From contig JAHCMI010000002.1 of NCBI GenBank assembly GCA_019192545.1, positions 124,001-188,000 on the forward strand: a stretch of DNA of 64,000 nucleotides, written 5' to 3'. This stretch comes from Rivularia sp. MS3 (GTDB lineage Bacteria; Cyanobacteriota; Cyanobacteriia; Cyanobacteriales; Nostocaceae). The position numbers and the translations under genes were made by a program. This document shows, one piece after another, positions 34,115 to 42,769 of the stretch (positions are counted from its first letter, which is position 1; each line of letters begins with the position of its first letter). Below the pieces are notes generated by a model. It had not been told where the DNA came from, did not search any database, and saw nothing but the letters and a program-made list of their open reading frames with translations.

Positions 34115-34951
34115 TTAATAAAAGGCGTAATTATTCCAGTCAGCTACAGCTTTATAACCAATTTCTTGATATATCTTATTAGAAGTTGGATTAGACAAAT
34201 CGGTAAATAAAAAGCAGAATTTATAACCTTTATCGAGCAAAGTTTGGCTTAAAGCAGCAACACAAGCACCTGCATAACCTCGTTTGCGATATTCCGGTGG
34301 AGTGTAAACCATATTTATTCCAATACCATTAGGAGTTGAACGACTACTACAAGCAATTGAAACTGGTTTTTCATCTTGCCATAAATAAGCATTGCCTTTG
34401 TGCAATACTCTTTCAACCCAGCTTTCGCTATCTGATTCAATGCTTCCCAATGCTTCTAAATTAAAAGCGTCATGCCATGATTTTAAAAGTTCTTTGTCGT
34501 TTTGCGTAGCTATCCTAAAATTACCTTTTGCTTGCGAAACTAATTCTACTTTATCTAACTTGAAAATACGCAGCGGTAATTTTAACTTGTAGGATGATTT
34601 TGTTAATAAACACCATTTTTCTGCAAACGCTTGTGATTCGATAACCGGTGCATTTACATTTGTTAACGATTCATATTGCTGTTGTAAGTCAAGTGCGATA
34701 ATATCTATTGCTGCAAAATTTTTAATGCGTGACAGCAGTAGATTATAAGGAGCCGTCATTATTGCCACCGCAATAATATTTCCATCTTGCTCTACAACTG
34801 ATAAATAAGGTTGAATTTTAGATATTTTTGGATTATTAATCAAATTATTGCAAATTCCTAGCTGTAGGTTGTGCAATAATTCTTCTTCTGATAAATAATC
34901 TTTAACTTTCCGATAAAACAGATTTGCATCGTGAAATCTATGAAGTTTCAT
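34115..34951 (-). CDS. GNAT family N-acetyltransferase
   Basis: From the ATG at 34951 the product has 278 residues. The first 130 residues are an alpha/beta region typical of two-domain GNAT proteins (YLSVVEQDGNIIAVAIMTAP). The C-terminal half is the catalytic GNAT fold: the acetyl-CoA loop is YRKRGYAGACVAALSQTLLD, followed by LFTDLSNPTSNKIYQEIGYK, the usual motif B end. The substrate is not predictable. An upstream extension to 34987 (MVLMYYFQKTYI) is open, but MKLHRFHDANLF is the more natural N-terminus; neither start has a good ribosome site. It is convergent with the TolB-like genes, with a 31-base gap. Confidence 0.87.
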   Translation of the reverse strand: MKLHRFHDANLFYRKVKDYLSEEELLHNLQLGICNNLINNPKISKIQPYLSVVEQDGNIIAVAIMTAPYNLLLSRIKNFAAIDIIALDLQQQYESLTNVNAPVIESQAFAEKWCLLTKSSYKLKLPLRIFKLDKVELVSQAKGNFRIATQNDKELLKSWHDAFNLEALGSIESDSESWVERVLHKGNAYLWQDEKPVSIACSSRSTPNGIGINMVYTPPEYRKRGYAGACVAALSQTLLDKGYKFCFLFTDLSNPTSNKIYQEIGYKAVADWNNYAFY

Positions 34952-34987
34952 TATGTATGTTTTTTGAAAATAGTACATTAAAACCAA

Positions 34988-35102
34988 AGCGATAAAACAT
35001 TTAAAGACGCAATTTTGTAGGTTGTGTTAGATGTGCGATAAGCCATCTGTTAAGACAAAAAGCTTTAATATATTATCTAAGGCACCATAACACTGACACA
35101 AT
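34988..35102. other. Spacer with a degenerate GTAGGTTG motif
   Basis: Contains GTAGGTTGTGTTAGA near 35018, a mutated single arm of the family D repeat, and no gene. Confidence 0.5.
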
Positions 35103-35212
35103 CAGGACTTACGCGAGTGTCACAAGACTTGGGTGGTGCGTGACACCACAACCCTTGTAACTGCGTTGATAATTGATTTAAGTGTCACAGCACCCTACAA
35201 GGAAAATGTGCT
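35103..35212. repeat. MITE-like element, family B copy 2
   Basis: The element begins CAGGACTTACGCGAGTGTCA, contains TGGTGCGTGACACC and GTGTCACAGCACCCTAC, and ends GAAAATGTGCTAG. Block order and ends match the copy at 22479-22591, with scattered changes in the spacers. Confidence 0.82.
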
Positions 35213-35281
35213 AGTTATTTAGTGCTTAAAAATTAAATTAGCAATTAAATATTAATCATCATCGGGTGAATTTATTTACTG

Positions 35282-35422
35282 CTAACCATGTACAACAGCA
35301 AGTATTTCTATTTGTTCTGGTTTAATCTTGTAAATAATTCTATATGAACCTTCAATAACTTCTCGAATTTGCAAAGTTTCAAATTCTGGGACAGTTCAAT
35401 CAGGTAAGGGAAAATTTATAAT
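35282..35422 (-). pseudogene. Remnant of a ParE/RelE-family toxin gene
   Basis: The minus strand encodes TVPEFETLQIREVIEGSY then RIIYKIKPEQIEILAVVHG and a stop at 35282-35284. This is the conserved C-terminal half of ParE/RelE toxins (IREVI-G-YRIIY-I...I-ILAVVHG). The N-terminal half is missing, and an in-frame TGA interrupts the frame just before TVPEFE. The gene is therefore broken and should make no active toxin. Confidence 0.82.
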
Positions 35423-35535
35423 TTATTCCGAACGCTTCGTAATCCGATCAACTAATCTATAATTACCAGCTTTGCTATCAGCTAATCCAGCTTCAATAGT
35501 TTGCCGGACATATATTCGTGCTTTGTTTGATAACT
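35423..35535 (-). pseudogene. Possible antitoxin remnant
   Basis: Directly upstream of the toxin remnant on the same strand is an open fragment reading RIYVRQTIEAGLADSKAGN then YRLVDRITKRSE and a stop. The pattern resembles the C-terminal part of small antitoxins paired with ParE. A stop codon lies just before it and no start is available. The assignment rests mainly on position and is moderate. Confidence 0.5.
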
Positions 35536-35555
35536 ATTCCCGTTTCATAAAGAGT

Positions 35556-35777
35556 ATGGAATATGAAACTTCTCCTGCAAAAGTATTAGAAGAAACAATA
35601 AAAGATTATCCAATAGATCCAGTAATTACTTATGAATTAGGATATCCAGATACTTATACTCCTAGAAGAGGAGGTCTTCATAACCTTTGTTGTTTTGCTA
35701 CAAAAAAGGGGATAGTGCCAATTCAAAGAGCATACTTTAATGATTGGCGTGATAACGATTGGATGACTCAATGTTAG
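35556..35777 (+). CDS. Small hypothetical protein, possibly a fragment
   Basis: From the ATG at 35556 the product has 73 residues (MEYETSPAKVLEETIKDYPI...). The open frame runs further upstream to 35472, but that part overlaps the antitoxin remnant on the other strand and looks like chance. The segment DTYTPRRGGLHNLCCFATKK and the aromatic end YFNDWRDNDWMTQC do not match a family I know. There is no clear ribosome site. It lies in a stretch of decayed and repetitive DNA, so it may itself be a remnant of a larger gene. Confidence 0.45.
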   Translation: MEYETSPAKVLEETIKDYPIDPVITYELGYPDTYTPRRGGLHNLCCFATKKGIVPIQRAYFNDWRDNDWMTQC

Positions 35778-35910
35778 GTTAAAACTTATAAGAAACTTGC
35801 TTTCATAAGCCAAAACACTTTGTATCTTGATTTGACAATCGCAACTCCTTTTAATATTTCATGGAGGGAAAAAAAAGCCCCTCCTTATTTGGTCTAAATA
35901 CTCTATCTAC

Positions 35911-36885
35911 CTAAACACTCATCTCCAACATCCGCTGCATCGGACGCAAAGCCTTAACCCTCGTCTCTTCACTCATAGTAATTTCTGGCTCGCGATTTTT
36001 CATTGCTAAATAAAGCTTTTCCAAGGTATTCAACCTCATAAACGGACATTCATTACAGTTACAGTTATTAGTAGGTGGTGCGGGAATAAATTTTTTGTGC
36101 GGCGCTTGTTTTTGCATTTGATGAATAATTCCCGGTTCGGTAGCGACGATAAATTCATCACTATCGCTTTGTTGACAATATTTTAATAAAGCTGCTGTAG
36201 AACCTATAAAATCAGCATGTTGTAATACGGTTGTTTCGCATTCTGGGTGAGCAATTACCTCAGCCTGTGGATGTGCAATTTTTAGCTGCACAATCTTCTT
36301 TTCAGAAAAAGTTTCGTGAACGATACAGCTACCTTGCCATAATAATAAATCGCGACCAGTTTCTTGCATTACGTACCGCCCTAAATTCCTATCCGGAGCG
36401 AAGATAATCGGCTGCTCTTCCGGTATTTGCCGAACAATTTTAACTGCATTAGAACTGGTACAAATAATATCGCTCATTGCTTTGATTTCCGCAGTGCAAT
36501 TGATGTAAGAAATCACCAAATGCTCTGGATGAGCCGCTTTAAATGCTGCAAACTCTTTCGGTGGACAACTATCAGCCAAAGAACAACCCGCCTCTAAATC
36601 TGGCAACAACACCAACTTATCTGGATTAAGAATCTTTGCCGTTTCTGCCATGAAGTGAACCCCAGCAAAGACAATAACATCTGCATTTGTATCTGCTGCT
36701 GCTTTGGAAAGTTGCAGCGAATCACCGATAAAGTCTGCAATATCTTGAATATCCGGTTCTTGGTAGTAGTGCGCCAAAATAACAGCATTAAGTTCTTTCT
36801 TGAGCTTCTCAATCGCTGCAAATAAATCTAGCGGTAATGCACCCAGTTGGGTTGTTTCAGGTCTTCGCAGTGCGGTAGTAAACAC
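35911..36885 (-). CDS. nadA: Quinolinate synthase A
   Basis: The product has 324 residues. NadA motifs are clear: [66 protein letters not shown] and the C-terminal [11 protein letters not shown]. The cysteines of EAGCS, GSCIVHE and CNECP are candidates for the three ligands of the 4Fe-4S cluster. The enzyme condenses iminoaspartate with dihydroxyacetone phosphate to make quinolinate for NAD synthesis. It starts at GTG 36885. The gene is divergent from the metallophosphoesterase gene with about 250 bases between them. No nadB or nadC is adjacent. Confidence 0.96.
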   Translation of the reverse strand: MFTTALRRPETTQLGALPLDLFAAIEKLKKELNAVILAHYYQEPDIQDIADFIGDSLQLSKAAADTNADVIVFAGVHFMAETAKILNPDKLVLLPDLEAGCSLADSCPPKEFAAFKAAHPEHLVISYINCTAEIKAMSDIICTSSNAVKIVRQIPEEQPIIFAPDRNLGRYVMQETGRDLLLWQGSCIVHETFSEKKIVQLKIAHPQAEVIAHPECETTVLQHADFIGSTAALLKYCQQSDSDEFIVATEPGIIHQMQKQAPHKKFIPAPPTNNCNCNECPFMRLNTLEKLYLAMKNREPEITMSEETRVKALRPMQRMLEMSV

Positions 36886-37138
36886 AATAGGTTTCGGTTA
36901 ATGTTTTTAATCTAAAATCTTGCGTTTTTGTACCAAAGCTTACCTTGCCCCTCATTCGCTGTTAATCTCAGAAGGTTTGGCAATCAAATAATACTGATGT
37001 GCAAGATACAATTCTTAATCTTGAAATAATTATAGTACTTTTTACCAAAATTGTTAGGGGGATAATACGACTTGAAAGAAATTGTGCCAAAATCGGTTTG
37101 AGTTTCCTATCCTGGAAACATATGGAAAGGAAAGTGGC

Positions 37139-38068
37139 ATGACAAGCAGTCAGATAACAAACTCGAAAATCGTAAAAATAGCTGTAGTAGGAGACGTTCA
37201 CGACCAGTGGGAAAAGGAAGACGGTATCGCCCTTAAGTATCTAGATGTTGATTTAGTTTTGTTCGTTGGCGATTTTGGAAATGAATCGGTTGAAGTTGTG
37301 AGAAAAATAGCTTCTCTCGATATCCCCAAAGCGGTGGTAATGGGAAATCACGATGCATGGTATACGGCTACCGAGTGGGGACGTAAAAAGTGTCCTTATG
37401 ACCGCACTAAAGAAGATTGGGTGCAGCAACAGCTTGATTTTTTGGGCGATACCCACGTAGGTTTTGGTAAGTTAGATTTTCCCGATTTCGATTTAACTGT
37501 GGTAGGAAGTCGTCCTTTTACCTGGGGTGGCCCAAAATGGAAATTTGCCGATTTATGTCAAGAAAGATTTGGGGTTGGAACTCTTGAAGAATCAACTACC
37601 AGAATTATGGAAGCGGTAAACAGTGCTGCTCATAAAACAATCATTTTTCTCGGTCATAACGGGCCTTCTGGGTTAGGAGACAAACCCGAAGACCCCTGTG
37701 GTAAAGACTGGCATCCCATCGGTGGAGATTACGGCGATCCAGACTTTGCGGAAGCGATTTCTCAAGCTATTACTACCGATAAAAATATTCCTTTGGTAAC
37801 ATTCGGTCATATGCACCATAGCTTGCGACATACAAAAGTATTGCGAAAGCGTATTTTTAGAAGTCCAGAAGGAATTATTTATTTAAATGCAGCCAGCGTA
37901 CCGCGAATCATCGAAAAGCCTCAAGACAAGCTGCGTAATTTTTCAATAGTCGAACTTGAAGACGGAAAAGTTGCGAAAGCTTCACTAGTATGGATTGGTA
38001 ATGACTTCAGTATTAAATCTGAAGACATTCTTTATCAAAAATCCACTTCGATGGTGCAACCAGCTTAG
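37139..38068 (+). CDS. Cyanobacterial metallophosphoesterase (TIGR04168 type)
   Basis: From ATG 37139 the product has 309 residues. The calcineurin-like metal motifs are in order: GDVHDQW (D-x-H), VLFVGDFGN (GD-x-x), VVMGNHDAWY (GNHD), IIFLGHNGPSG (GH) and TFGHMHHSL (GHxH). This set binds two metal ions. The subfamily is conserved in cyanobacteria and plants but its substrate is unknown. The open frame extends to 37082, but GGAAAG six bases before 37139 marks the better start. A charged central insertion (CQERFGVGTLEESTTRIMEA) and a GGPKWKF block are typical of this subfamily. tRNA-Ser follows 75 bases after the stop. Confidence 0.88.
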   Translation: MTSSQITNSKIVKIAVVGDVHDQWEKEDGIALKYLDVDLVLFVGDFGNESVEVVRKIASLDIPKAVVMGNHDAWYTATEWGRKKCPYDRTKEDWVQQQLDFLGDTHVGFGKLDFPDFDLTVVGSRPFTWGGPKWKFADLCQERFGVGTLEESTTRIMEAVNSAAHKTIIFLGHNGPSGLGDKPEDPCGKDWHPIGGDYGDPDFAEAISQAITTDKNIPLVTFGHMHHSLRHTKVLRKRIFRSPEGIIYLNAASVPRIIEKPQDKLRNFSIVELEDGKVAKASLVWIGNDFSIKSEDILYQKSTSMVQPA

Positions 38069-38143
38069 AAGTATTGTATAATCTTTAATTGGTCAGCCAT
38101 TATCTAAAGCTTCATGCTTAAGATTAATTGCTGACAGCTACCT

Positions 38144-38228
<85 letters not shown>

Positions 38229-38702
38229 TTGAATGAATAACTTGCGAACAAGTTTCTAAATTTGTTAATTATTTGGTCTACCCAATAAAAAGCCTGGTGC
38301 GATGTGGCTTTGCGTAGCCTCTAGGACTATGGCACGCTTAAATATTTTGATGATTTTTCGGGGTTACGCAGCTTATACTACGTTCCGGCATTGTTTAAAG
38401 TACCATAGGTTCCCATTTTCCTTCTAGGGTGCTTGTAAACTAACTCTCAACTCAACCTGTTAACTTAGTTCAGTATTATTATTGATACTAGGAACCGCGT
38501 AATATCACCCTTCATCCGTGTATATCCACTGGTAGCAAATACTGTAGCGATGCTAATTTGGCAACACGAATGAAACTTTTGTTACTTCTTTACAGGGTGC
38601 CCAGACAAATCTTTTATATATAGCCCTACCCATAATCGGGTGAGGGTAATTTCGCGTAACAAAGATTCATCCCTAGTCATAAATTCAACGCGAAAATCAC
38701 AA
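38229..38702. other. Region between tRNA-Ser and the nuclease-helicase gene
   Basis: About 470 bases with no gene. A direct copy of the tRNA-Ser 3' end, which would mark an integrated element, was looked for in this stretch and further right and not found. The final 60 bases could be an N-terminal extension of the helicase if GTG 38640 is used. Confidence 0.5.
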
Positions 38703-40880
38703 ATGATTCTTGAAGAAACTAGTAATAAATTTATCACTACTGAAGCGATAAAATCCGGAACGGAATCAAGCGAGCAGCAAGTATGGGATGCTGTCAAAAA
38801 TGCCTTTGCAGATAGAAACTGTATCGGATATTGGCGGTATCCGATTTTCTCGAAAGTAGGAGAAGTTCGTAAAGAACCAGATATCCTGATTGCTGATAGA
38901 GAATTTGGTTTAACGGTAATCGAAATTTTACCAGTTACTATCGACCAAATAGCCGAAATCAATGAAAGTAATTGGCTTTTAGAAAACTTCCGAACCGCAC
39001 AAGCAGCTCCTTCCCAATTAGCAGAACATCAATTACGGGCTTTAATTGCATATACCGACCGAGAACCGGCAATCTGGCGTAAAGTCAACGGTAGAATTAT
39101 TATTGCACTACCTTCAATTACTCAAGAACAGTGGCAGCAAAGAGGTTTTCACGAATTACCTAATTTTCCAGCAATTATTTTTCAAGAGCAATTAACTAAA
39201 GCTGCTTTGCTTGAACGGATTCAACAAACTTCTCCTTTGGTACCTGGAGAAAATTTAGAAGATAAAGACTGGGAATTACTACTTTCAGTCATTGGCGGAA
39301 CTCCAGTACTTCGCAAACCTCAACGCGATATTGCTGTTAGTGGTAAAACCCGCGCAAGCGTCATGGATGCTTTGCGTCAAAGACTTTATGAAATTGATTT
39401 ACAGCAAGAGCATATTGGTAAAGAAATTCCCCCCGGACCCCAACGTATTCGCGGGATTGCGGGTTCTGGTAAAACTGTTTTGCTGTGTCAGAAAGCGGCG
39501 CATATGCATTTAAAGCACCCCGATTGGGATATTGCTTTAGTATTTTTCACCCGCTCTTTATATGATTTAATGATTGGCTTATTAGATCGATGGATGCGTC
39601 GTTTTAGCGGTGGAGATTTACATTATGACCCCAAAACTAATTTAAAGTTGCGGGTGCTTCATGCTTGGGGTGCCAAAGAGCAACCTGGTTTGTATGGAAC
39701 GATTTGCGAATACCACGGTAAAAGACGCGGAACGGTTGTAGACACCAACCAAGGACAACCAAATCGCGGTTTGGCTGAGTTATGCAAGCGTTTACAGGAA
39801 GAAATAACTGTTGAACCAATGTTTGACGCTATCTTGATTGATGAAGGTCAAGATTTAGTTGCTGACGAAAATTTGAAATATCAAGACAAACAAGCAATTT
39901 ACTGGTTAGCTTATCAATCTTTACGACCTGTAAGTGAGGAAACACCAGAAGAAAAGCGCTTGATTTGGGCTTACGATGAAGCACAAAGCCTTGATAGCTT
40001 GGTTGTACCCAAAGCTAAGGAAGTATTTGGTCAAGAATTAAGCAATCTTCTTAACAAACAGCCACAATACCCTGGTGGTATCAAACGTTCGGAAGTCATG
40101 CGTCATTGTTACCGCACTCCCGGCCCAATTTTAACCACAGCCCATGCTATTGGTATGGGTTTGCTGCGCGATGAGGGAATGCTTTCGGGTATCACCAATA
40201 AAAAAGATTGGGACAGAATCGGTTACGAAGTCCAAGGTGATTTTCGCAAAGTCGGTAAGCCAATTACTATAGTGCGATCGCCACAATTTTCTCCCAACCC
40301 AATACCCGAACTTTGGGGAGAACCCGTATTAGAATTTAAAACCTATAATTCCCGTGAAGAAGAATTAACGGCTCTGTCTGAGAACATTATGCACAATATT
40401 GTCAATGATGGCCTCAATCCCAGTCGCGATATTTTAGTAGTTGTTTTAGGCTCTAATTCCGAAGCGATAGAACTAGAACGAGAAGTTGCTGATTTCTTAA
40501 TTGACCAAAATATTGACGTTTACATTCCGACTGCTAAAATATTAAACGATTTGTATCCAGAATATCCTAACAACGACCCAGATAAGTTTTGGCATGAGGA
40601 CGGTGTTACCGTGTCTCGTATCAACCGCGCTAAGGGACACGAAGCCGATATGGTTTATGTAGTTGGCTTTGATAAAGTTGCTCGTAACGATTCAGATATG
40701 AATCATCGTAACCAACTGTTTGTAGCCTTAACCAGAGCAAGGGGTTGGGCAAATCTAAGCGGTGTTGGCAACTATCCGATGTATGATGAAATGCGGCGAG
40801 TAATTACTAGTGGCGATACTTTTACCTTTACTTATAAACGTCCACCGAAGCGCGATATTGGAGATGGGGAGGATGTTTAG
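38703..40880 (+). CDS. NERD-like nuclease domain fused to a UvrD/Rep-type (SF1) helicase
   Basis: From ATG 38703 the product has 725 residues. Residues about 20-110 form a PD-(D/E)XK NERD-like domain (SSEQQVWDAV, then EPDILIADREFGLTVIEIL). The usual catalytic ExK reads E-I-L here. Residues about 245-700 are an SF1 helicase: Walker A GIAGSGKTVLL, Walker B DAILIDEGQDLVAD, motif III-like LIWAYDEAQS, motif IV RSEVMRHCYRTPGPILTTAH, motif V SRINRAKGHEADMVYVVGF and motif VI NQLFVALTRARGW. All helicase motifs look intact. Such fusions act in DNA repair or phage defence; which applies here is unknown. GTG 38640 would add 21 residues. A hairpin (GGGCGG / CCGCCC) follows 34 bases after the stop. Confidence 0.85.
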   Translation: MILEETSNKFITTEAIKSGTESSEQQVWDAVKNAFADRNCIGYWRYPIFSKVGEVRKEPDILIADREFGLTVIEILPVTIDQIAEINESNWLLENFRTAQAAPSQLAEHQLRALIAYTDREPAIWRKVNGRIIIALPSITQEQWQQRGFHELPNFPAIIFQEQLTKAALLERIQQTSPLVPGENLEDKDWELLLSVIGGTPVLRKPQRDIAVSGKTRASVMDALRQRLYEIDLQQEHIGKEIPPGPQRIRGIAGSGKTVLLCQKAAHMHLKHPDWDIALVFFTRSLYDLMIGLLDRWMRRFSGGDLHYDPKTNLKLRVLHAWGAKEQPGLYGTICEYHGKRRGTVVDTNQGQPNRGLAELCKRLQEEITVEPMFDAILIDEGQDLVADENLKYQDKQAIYWLAYQSLRPVSEETPEEKRLIWAYDEAQSLDSLVVPKAKEVFGQELSNLLNKQPQYPGGIKRSEVMRHCYRTPGPILTTAHAIGMGLLRDEGMLSGITNKKDWDRIGYEVQGDFRKVGKPITIVRSPQFSPNPIPELWGEPVLEFKTYNSREEELTALSENIMHNIVNDGLNPSRDILVVVLGSNSEAIELEREVADFLIDQNIDVYIPTAKILNDLYPEYPNNDPDKFWHEDGVTVSRINRAKGHEADMVYVVGFDKVARNDSDMNHRNQLFVALTRARGWANLSGVGNYPMYDEMRRVITSGDTFTFTYKRPPKRDIGDGEDV

Positions 40881-40914
40881 AAATTTCTGAGTTACACTAA
40901 GAAAAATGCTAAGG

Positions 40915-40933
40915 GGGCGGGCTTAAACCGCCC
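40915..40933 (+). terminator. Hairpin downstream of the helicase gene
   Basis: GGGCGG (40915-40920) pairs with CCGCCC (40928-40933) around GCTTAAA. It lies 34 bases past the stop codon. There is no T-run, so it may be a terminator of weak type or a dispersed hairpin. Confidence 0.5.
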
Positions 40934-40969
40934 TCATTAGCAGAGGAACGCTAATGTGTAAAGTACCAT

Positions 40970-41010
40970 GATATTTCAGGTGAGTGCGTCCGCATTATTC
41001 CTGAAATATC
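40970..41010. repeat. Eleven-base perfect inverted repeat
   Basis: GATATTTCAGG (40970-40980) and CCTGAAATATC (41000-41010) are perfectly complementary. The 19-base loop contains TGCGTCCGCA, which can pair on itself. The stem is longer than a typical terminator stem and could be an operator or a structured RNA end. Confidence 0.6.
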
Positions 41011-41389
41011 TGACCACTAGTTTTTTCCCCATCCGTGGTTATACAGTCAGATGATATATTTGTTAGTTATTAAGTAATTAGTTGTTAATTGCTTTAAGTG
41101 TAATGATAATAAAGCTTTTAGCCGATTTGCTTACCTAATTCGCTGTAAATCTAAACAGAATTATAGATTTTTTATACTTGTATACTTTTTTATTGTTCGC
41201 AATTAAAGCAGATTATCTGGTTTAAATTTGCTTGTGTTCAAAAATCTTTACAGTAGCTTGTTTAATCAATTTGCTAGAAATTTGATTTTTATATGGATCG
41301 ACAAATAATAAGGTAATTTCAAACTGTTAACGAAACGGATATCAGTTTGAGATTACTTTATGCTTAGTAGGATTAAATTTGATTATTAA
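41011..41389. other. AT-rich spacer left of the dead HTH copy
   Basis: About 380 bases with no gene or strong structure. Stops are frequent in all frames. Confidence 0.5.
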
Positions 41390-41599
41390 TTACTCTTCAA
41401 GCATTTCAACTAATTCTTCAATCATCATGTCGAATGCACGAGCTAGTTTTTGAATAGCAGTAAAGTCAACACTAGTCATACATGAGAACGAGCATAAGTC
41501 TTTAAAGTACTGTTAATTAATCGAGAAAGGCTAGAAACTTCTTTGAGGTCAAACTTTCTCGTTTGCAAATTCTCTAATCCTTAATCCTACAAACCCTAT
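41390..41599 (-). pseudogene. Decayed duplicate of the adjacent HTH regulator gene
   Basis: Aligned with the intact gene at 41643-41855, this 210-base stretch matches over its whole length: GLRIREFANEK, LKEVSSLS, NSTLKTYARS, MTSVDFTAIQKLARAF and DMMIEELVEMLEE. It has at least two frame breaks, one near 41548-41553 and a one-base loss near 41479-41487, and the start codon reads ATA. It is a tandem copy that has lost function. The gap between the copies is 43 bases. Confidence 0.88.
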
Positions 41600-41642
41600 A
41601 AAGCTACTAATTATTTAGCTAATAAAAAATCACCTAAAACAT

Positions 41643-41855
41643 TTACTCTTCTAAAACTTCAACTAATTCTTCAATCATCACATCAAATGTACGCGCTAAT
41701 TTCCGAATAGCAGTAAAATCAACCATCGTCATTCCAGGCGAACGGGCATAGGTTCTTAAAGTACTGTAAACAACTCCAGAACGGTCAGATACATCCTTGA
41801 GTGTCCATCCTTTCTCAGCAGCAAGCTCTCTAACTTTTAACCTGATTATTCCCAT
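41643..41855 (-). CDS. Small Cro/CI (XRE)-type HTH regulator
   Basis: The product has 70 residues. KVRELAAEKGWTLKDVSDRS gives the first two helices of a Cro/CI-type HTH; GVVYSTLRTYARSPGMTMVD holds the recognition helix, and the C-terminal helices (LARTFDVMIEELVEVLEE) are acidic and hydrophobic, probably for dimerisation. Such small proteins often repress their own gene or act as antitoxins. It starts at ATG 41855, and the intergenic space to the divergent hypothetical gene is 226 bases, enough for an operator. A broken duplicate lies immediately downstream. No partner toxin is visible on the same strand. Confidence 0.85.
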   Translation of the reverse strand: MGIIRLKVRELAAEKGWTLKDVSDRSGVVYSTLRTYARSPGMTMVDFTAIRKLARTFDVMIEELVEVLEE

Positions 41856-42081
41856 AACCTGTTGACAACTGACGACACTTAGTCAGATAATATTTTTACT
41901 CTATCAAAAATAAATGATTACCCTTCATAGTAACAGAAAGGGTAATCAAAGTAAAAATCAAAATCCCGAAAACAAAGTGCATCACCAGATTCCTCCTACT
42001 CGAAATAGGGCTTATCTGTTAACTGATGCATCTACTACTGCATACAGGATTCAACTACTTTGCTCTCAGGAGTTATCTACC

Positions 42082-42576
42082 ATGTTAACATCGCTCAAAC
42101 CAAGAAAGCTCGTCATTAGACAATCAAAAATTTCTTACAAATCATCAGCAATCCATCCTTTAGCACGATTTGTTACTGAAGAAGCGGTTTGTTTAAAATT
42201 TAAAATAAAATTTGAGGATATTTATGTAGTGGAATGCTGGCAATATATTGTCTATGTCCACGGCAAGGGTTTGAGCAAATTTGTCAGCTACGCGGATTTT
42301 CCACCAGTTGTAGGAGTTGCGCCACCAACCGCTTCTGAAATTGCTAAATGGCGCAGACGCTGGTTAAAGCAGCACAACTTTGTTTACAGGAAGCAAGCAC
42401 CTATATGGTGGGCAAAATTTTTTGCAATCCAATTTAACCAAGCTCCTTGGGATAAAGTTTTGTATGAGTGGGGCAAATTAATTAACTTAATAAAATTCGC
42501 CTTTAATGAAGAAATATTACAGCAACTGCGAAATTGCTACCGCCATAACAAAGATTTATTAGTAGTTAGTAGTTAG
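42082..42576 (+). CDS. Hypothetical protein
   Basis: From ATG 42082 the product has 164 residues. AGGAG lies nine bases before this ATG, so it is preferred to the open frame start at 41914, whose residues (HSNRKGNQSKNQNPENKVHH) are low-complexity and polar. The mature sequence is basic and rich in aromatics: FEDIYVVECWQYIVYVHGKG, TASEIAKWRRRWLKQHNFVY and APIWWAKFFAIQFNQAPWDK. The order of blocks suggests a small DNA- or RNA-binding protein, but no family is recognised. Its last residues (LLVVSS) run into a GTAGTTA heptamer array. It is divergent from the HTH gene. Confidence 0.65.
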   Translation: MLTSLKPRKLVIRQSKISYKSSAIHPLARFVTEEAVCLKFKIKFEDIYVVECWQYIVYVHGKGLSKFVSYADFPPVVGVAPPTASEIAKWRRRWLKQHNFVYRKQAPIWWAKFFAIQFNQAPWDKVLYEWGKLINLIKFAFNEEILQQLRNCYRHNKDLLVVSS

Positions 42577-42600
42577 TCGTTAGTAGTTAGTCGTTAATTT
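42560..42600. repeat. GTAGTTA / GTCGTTA heptamer array
   Basis: Five to six units (GTAGTTA, GTCGTTA) include the last codons and the stop of the preceding gene. Confidence 0.8.
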
Positions 42601-42638
42601 GTAACTCCTAACTCCGTCGAGGATGCGTTTTGGGGAAC

Positions 42639-42727
42639 GCCATTTGCTCTACTTGGGGAGCTAGCCGCGTGCGGGGGTTCGCCTCGTTGAGCGGACTAGC
42701 GTGAGACCCCAAGACCGCAATGGCTCC
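42639..42727. repeat. MITE-like element, family C copy 2
   Basis: The left end is GCCATTTGCTC (42639-42649) and the right end GACCCCAAGACCGCAATGGCTCC. The interior has an inverted repeat GCTAGCCGC / GCGGACTAGC. The ends match the copies at 14207 and 44938. Confidence 0.82.
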
Positions 42728-42769
42728 GGAAACCGACACCCCAAACTTTCCGCTAACTCATAACTTTAA

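Noticed and set aside
35472-35555. N-terminal extension of the small gene at 35556
   Set aside because: It overlaps the antitoxin remnant and shows no ribosome site; ATG 35556 is more natural.
41914-42081. 56-residue extension of the gene at 42082
   Set aside because: Polar low-complexity sequence; the AGGAG before 42082 marks a better start.
38229-42769. tRNA-Ser-linked prophage or integrative element
   Set aside because: No integrase and no direct repeat of the tRNA 3' end were found; only an accessory segment is suggested.
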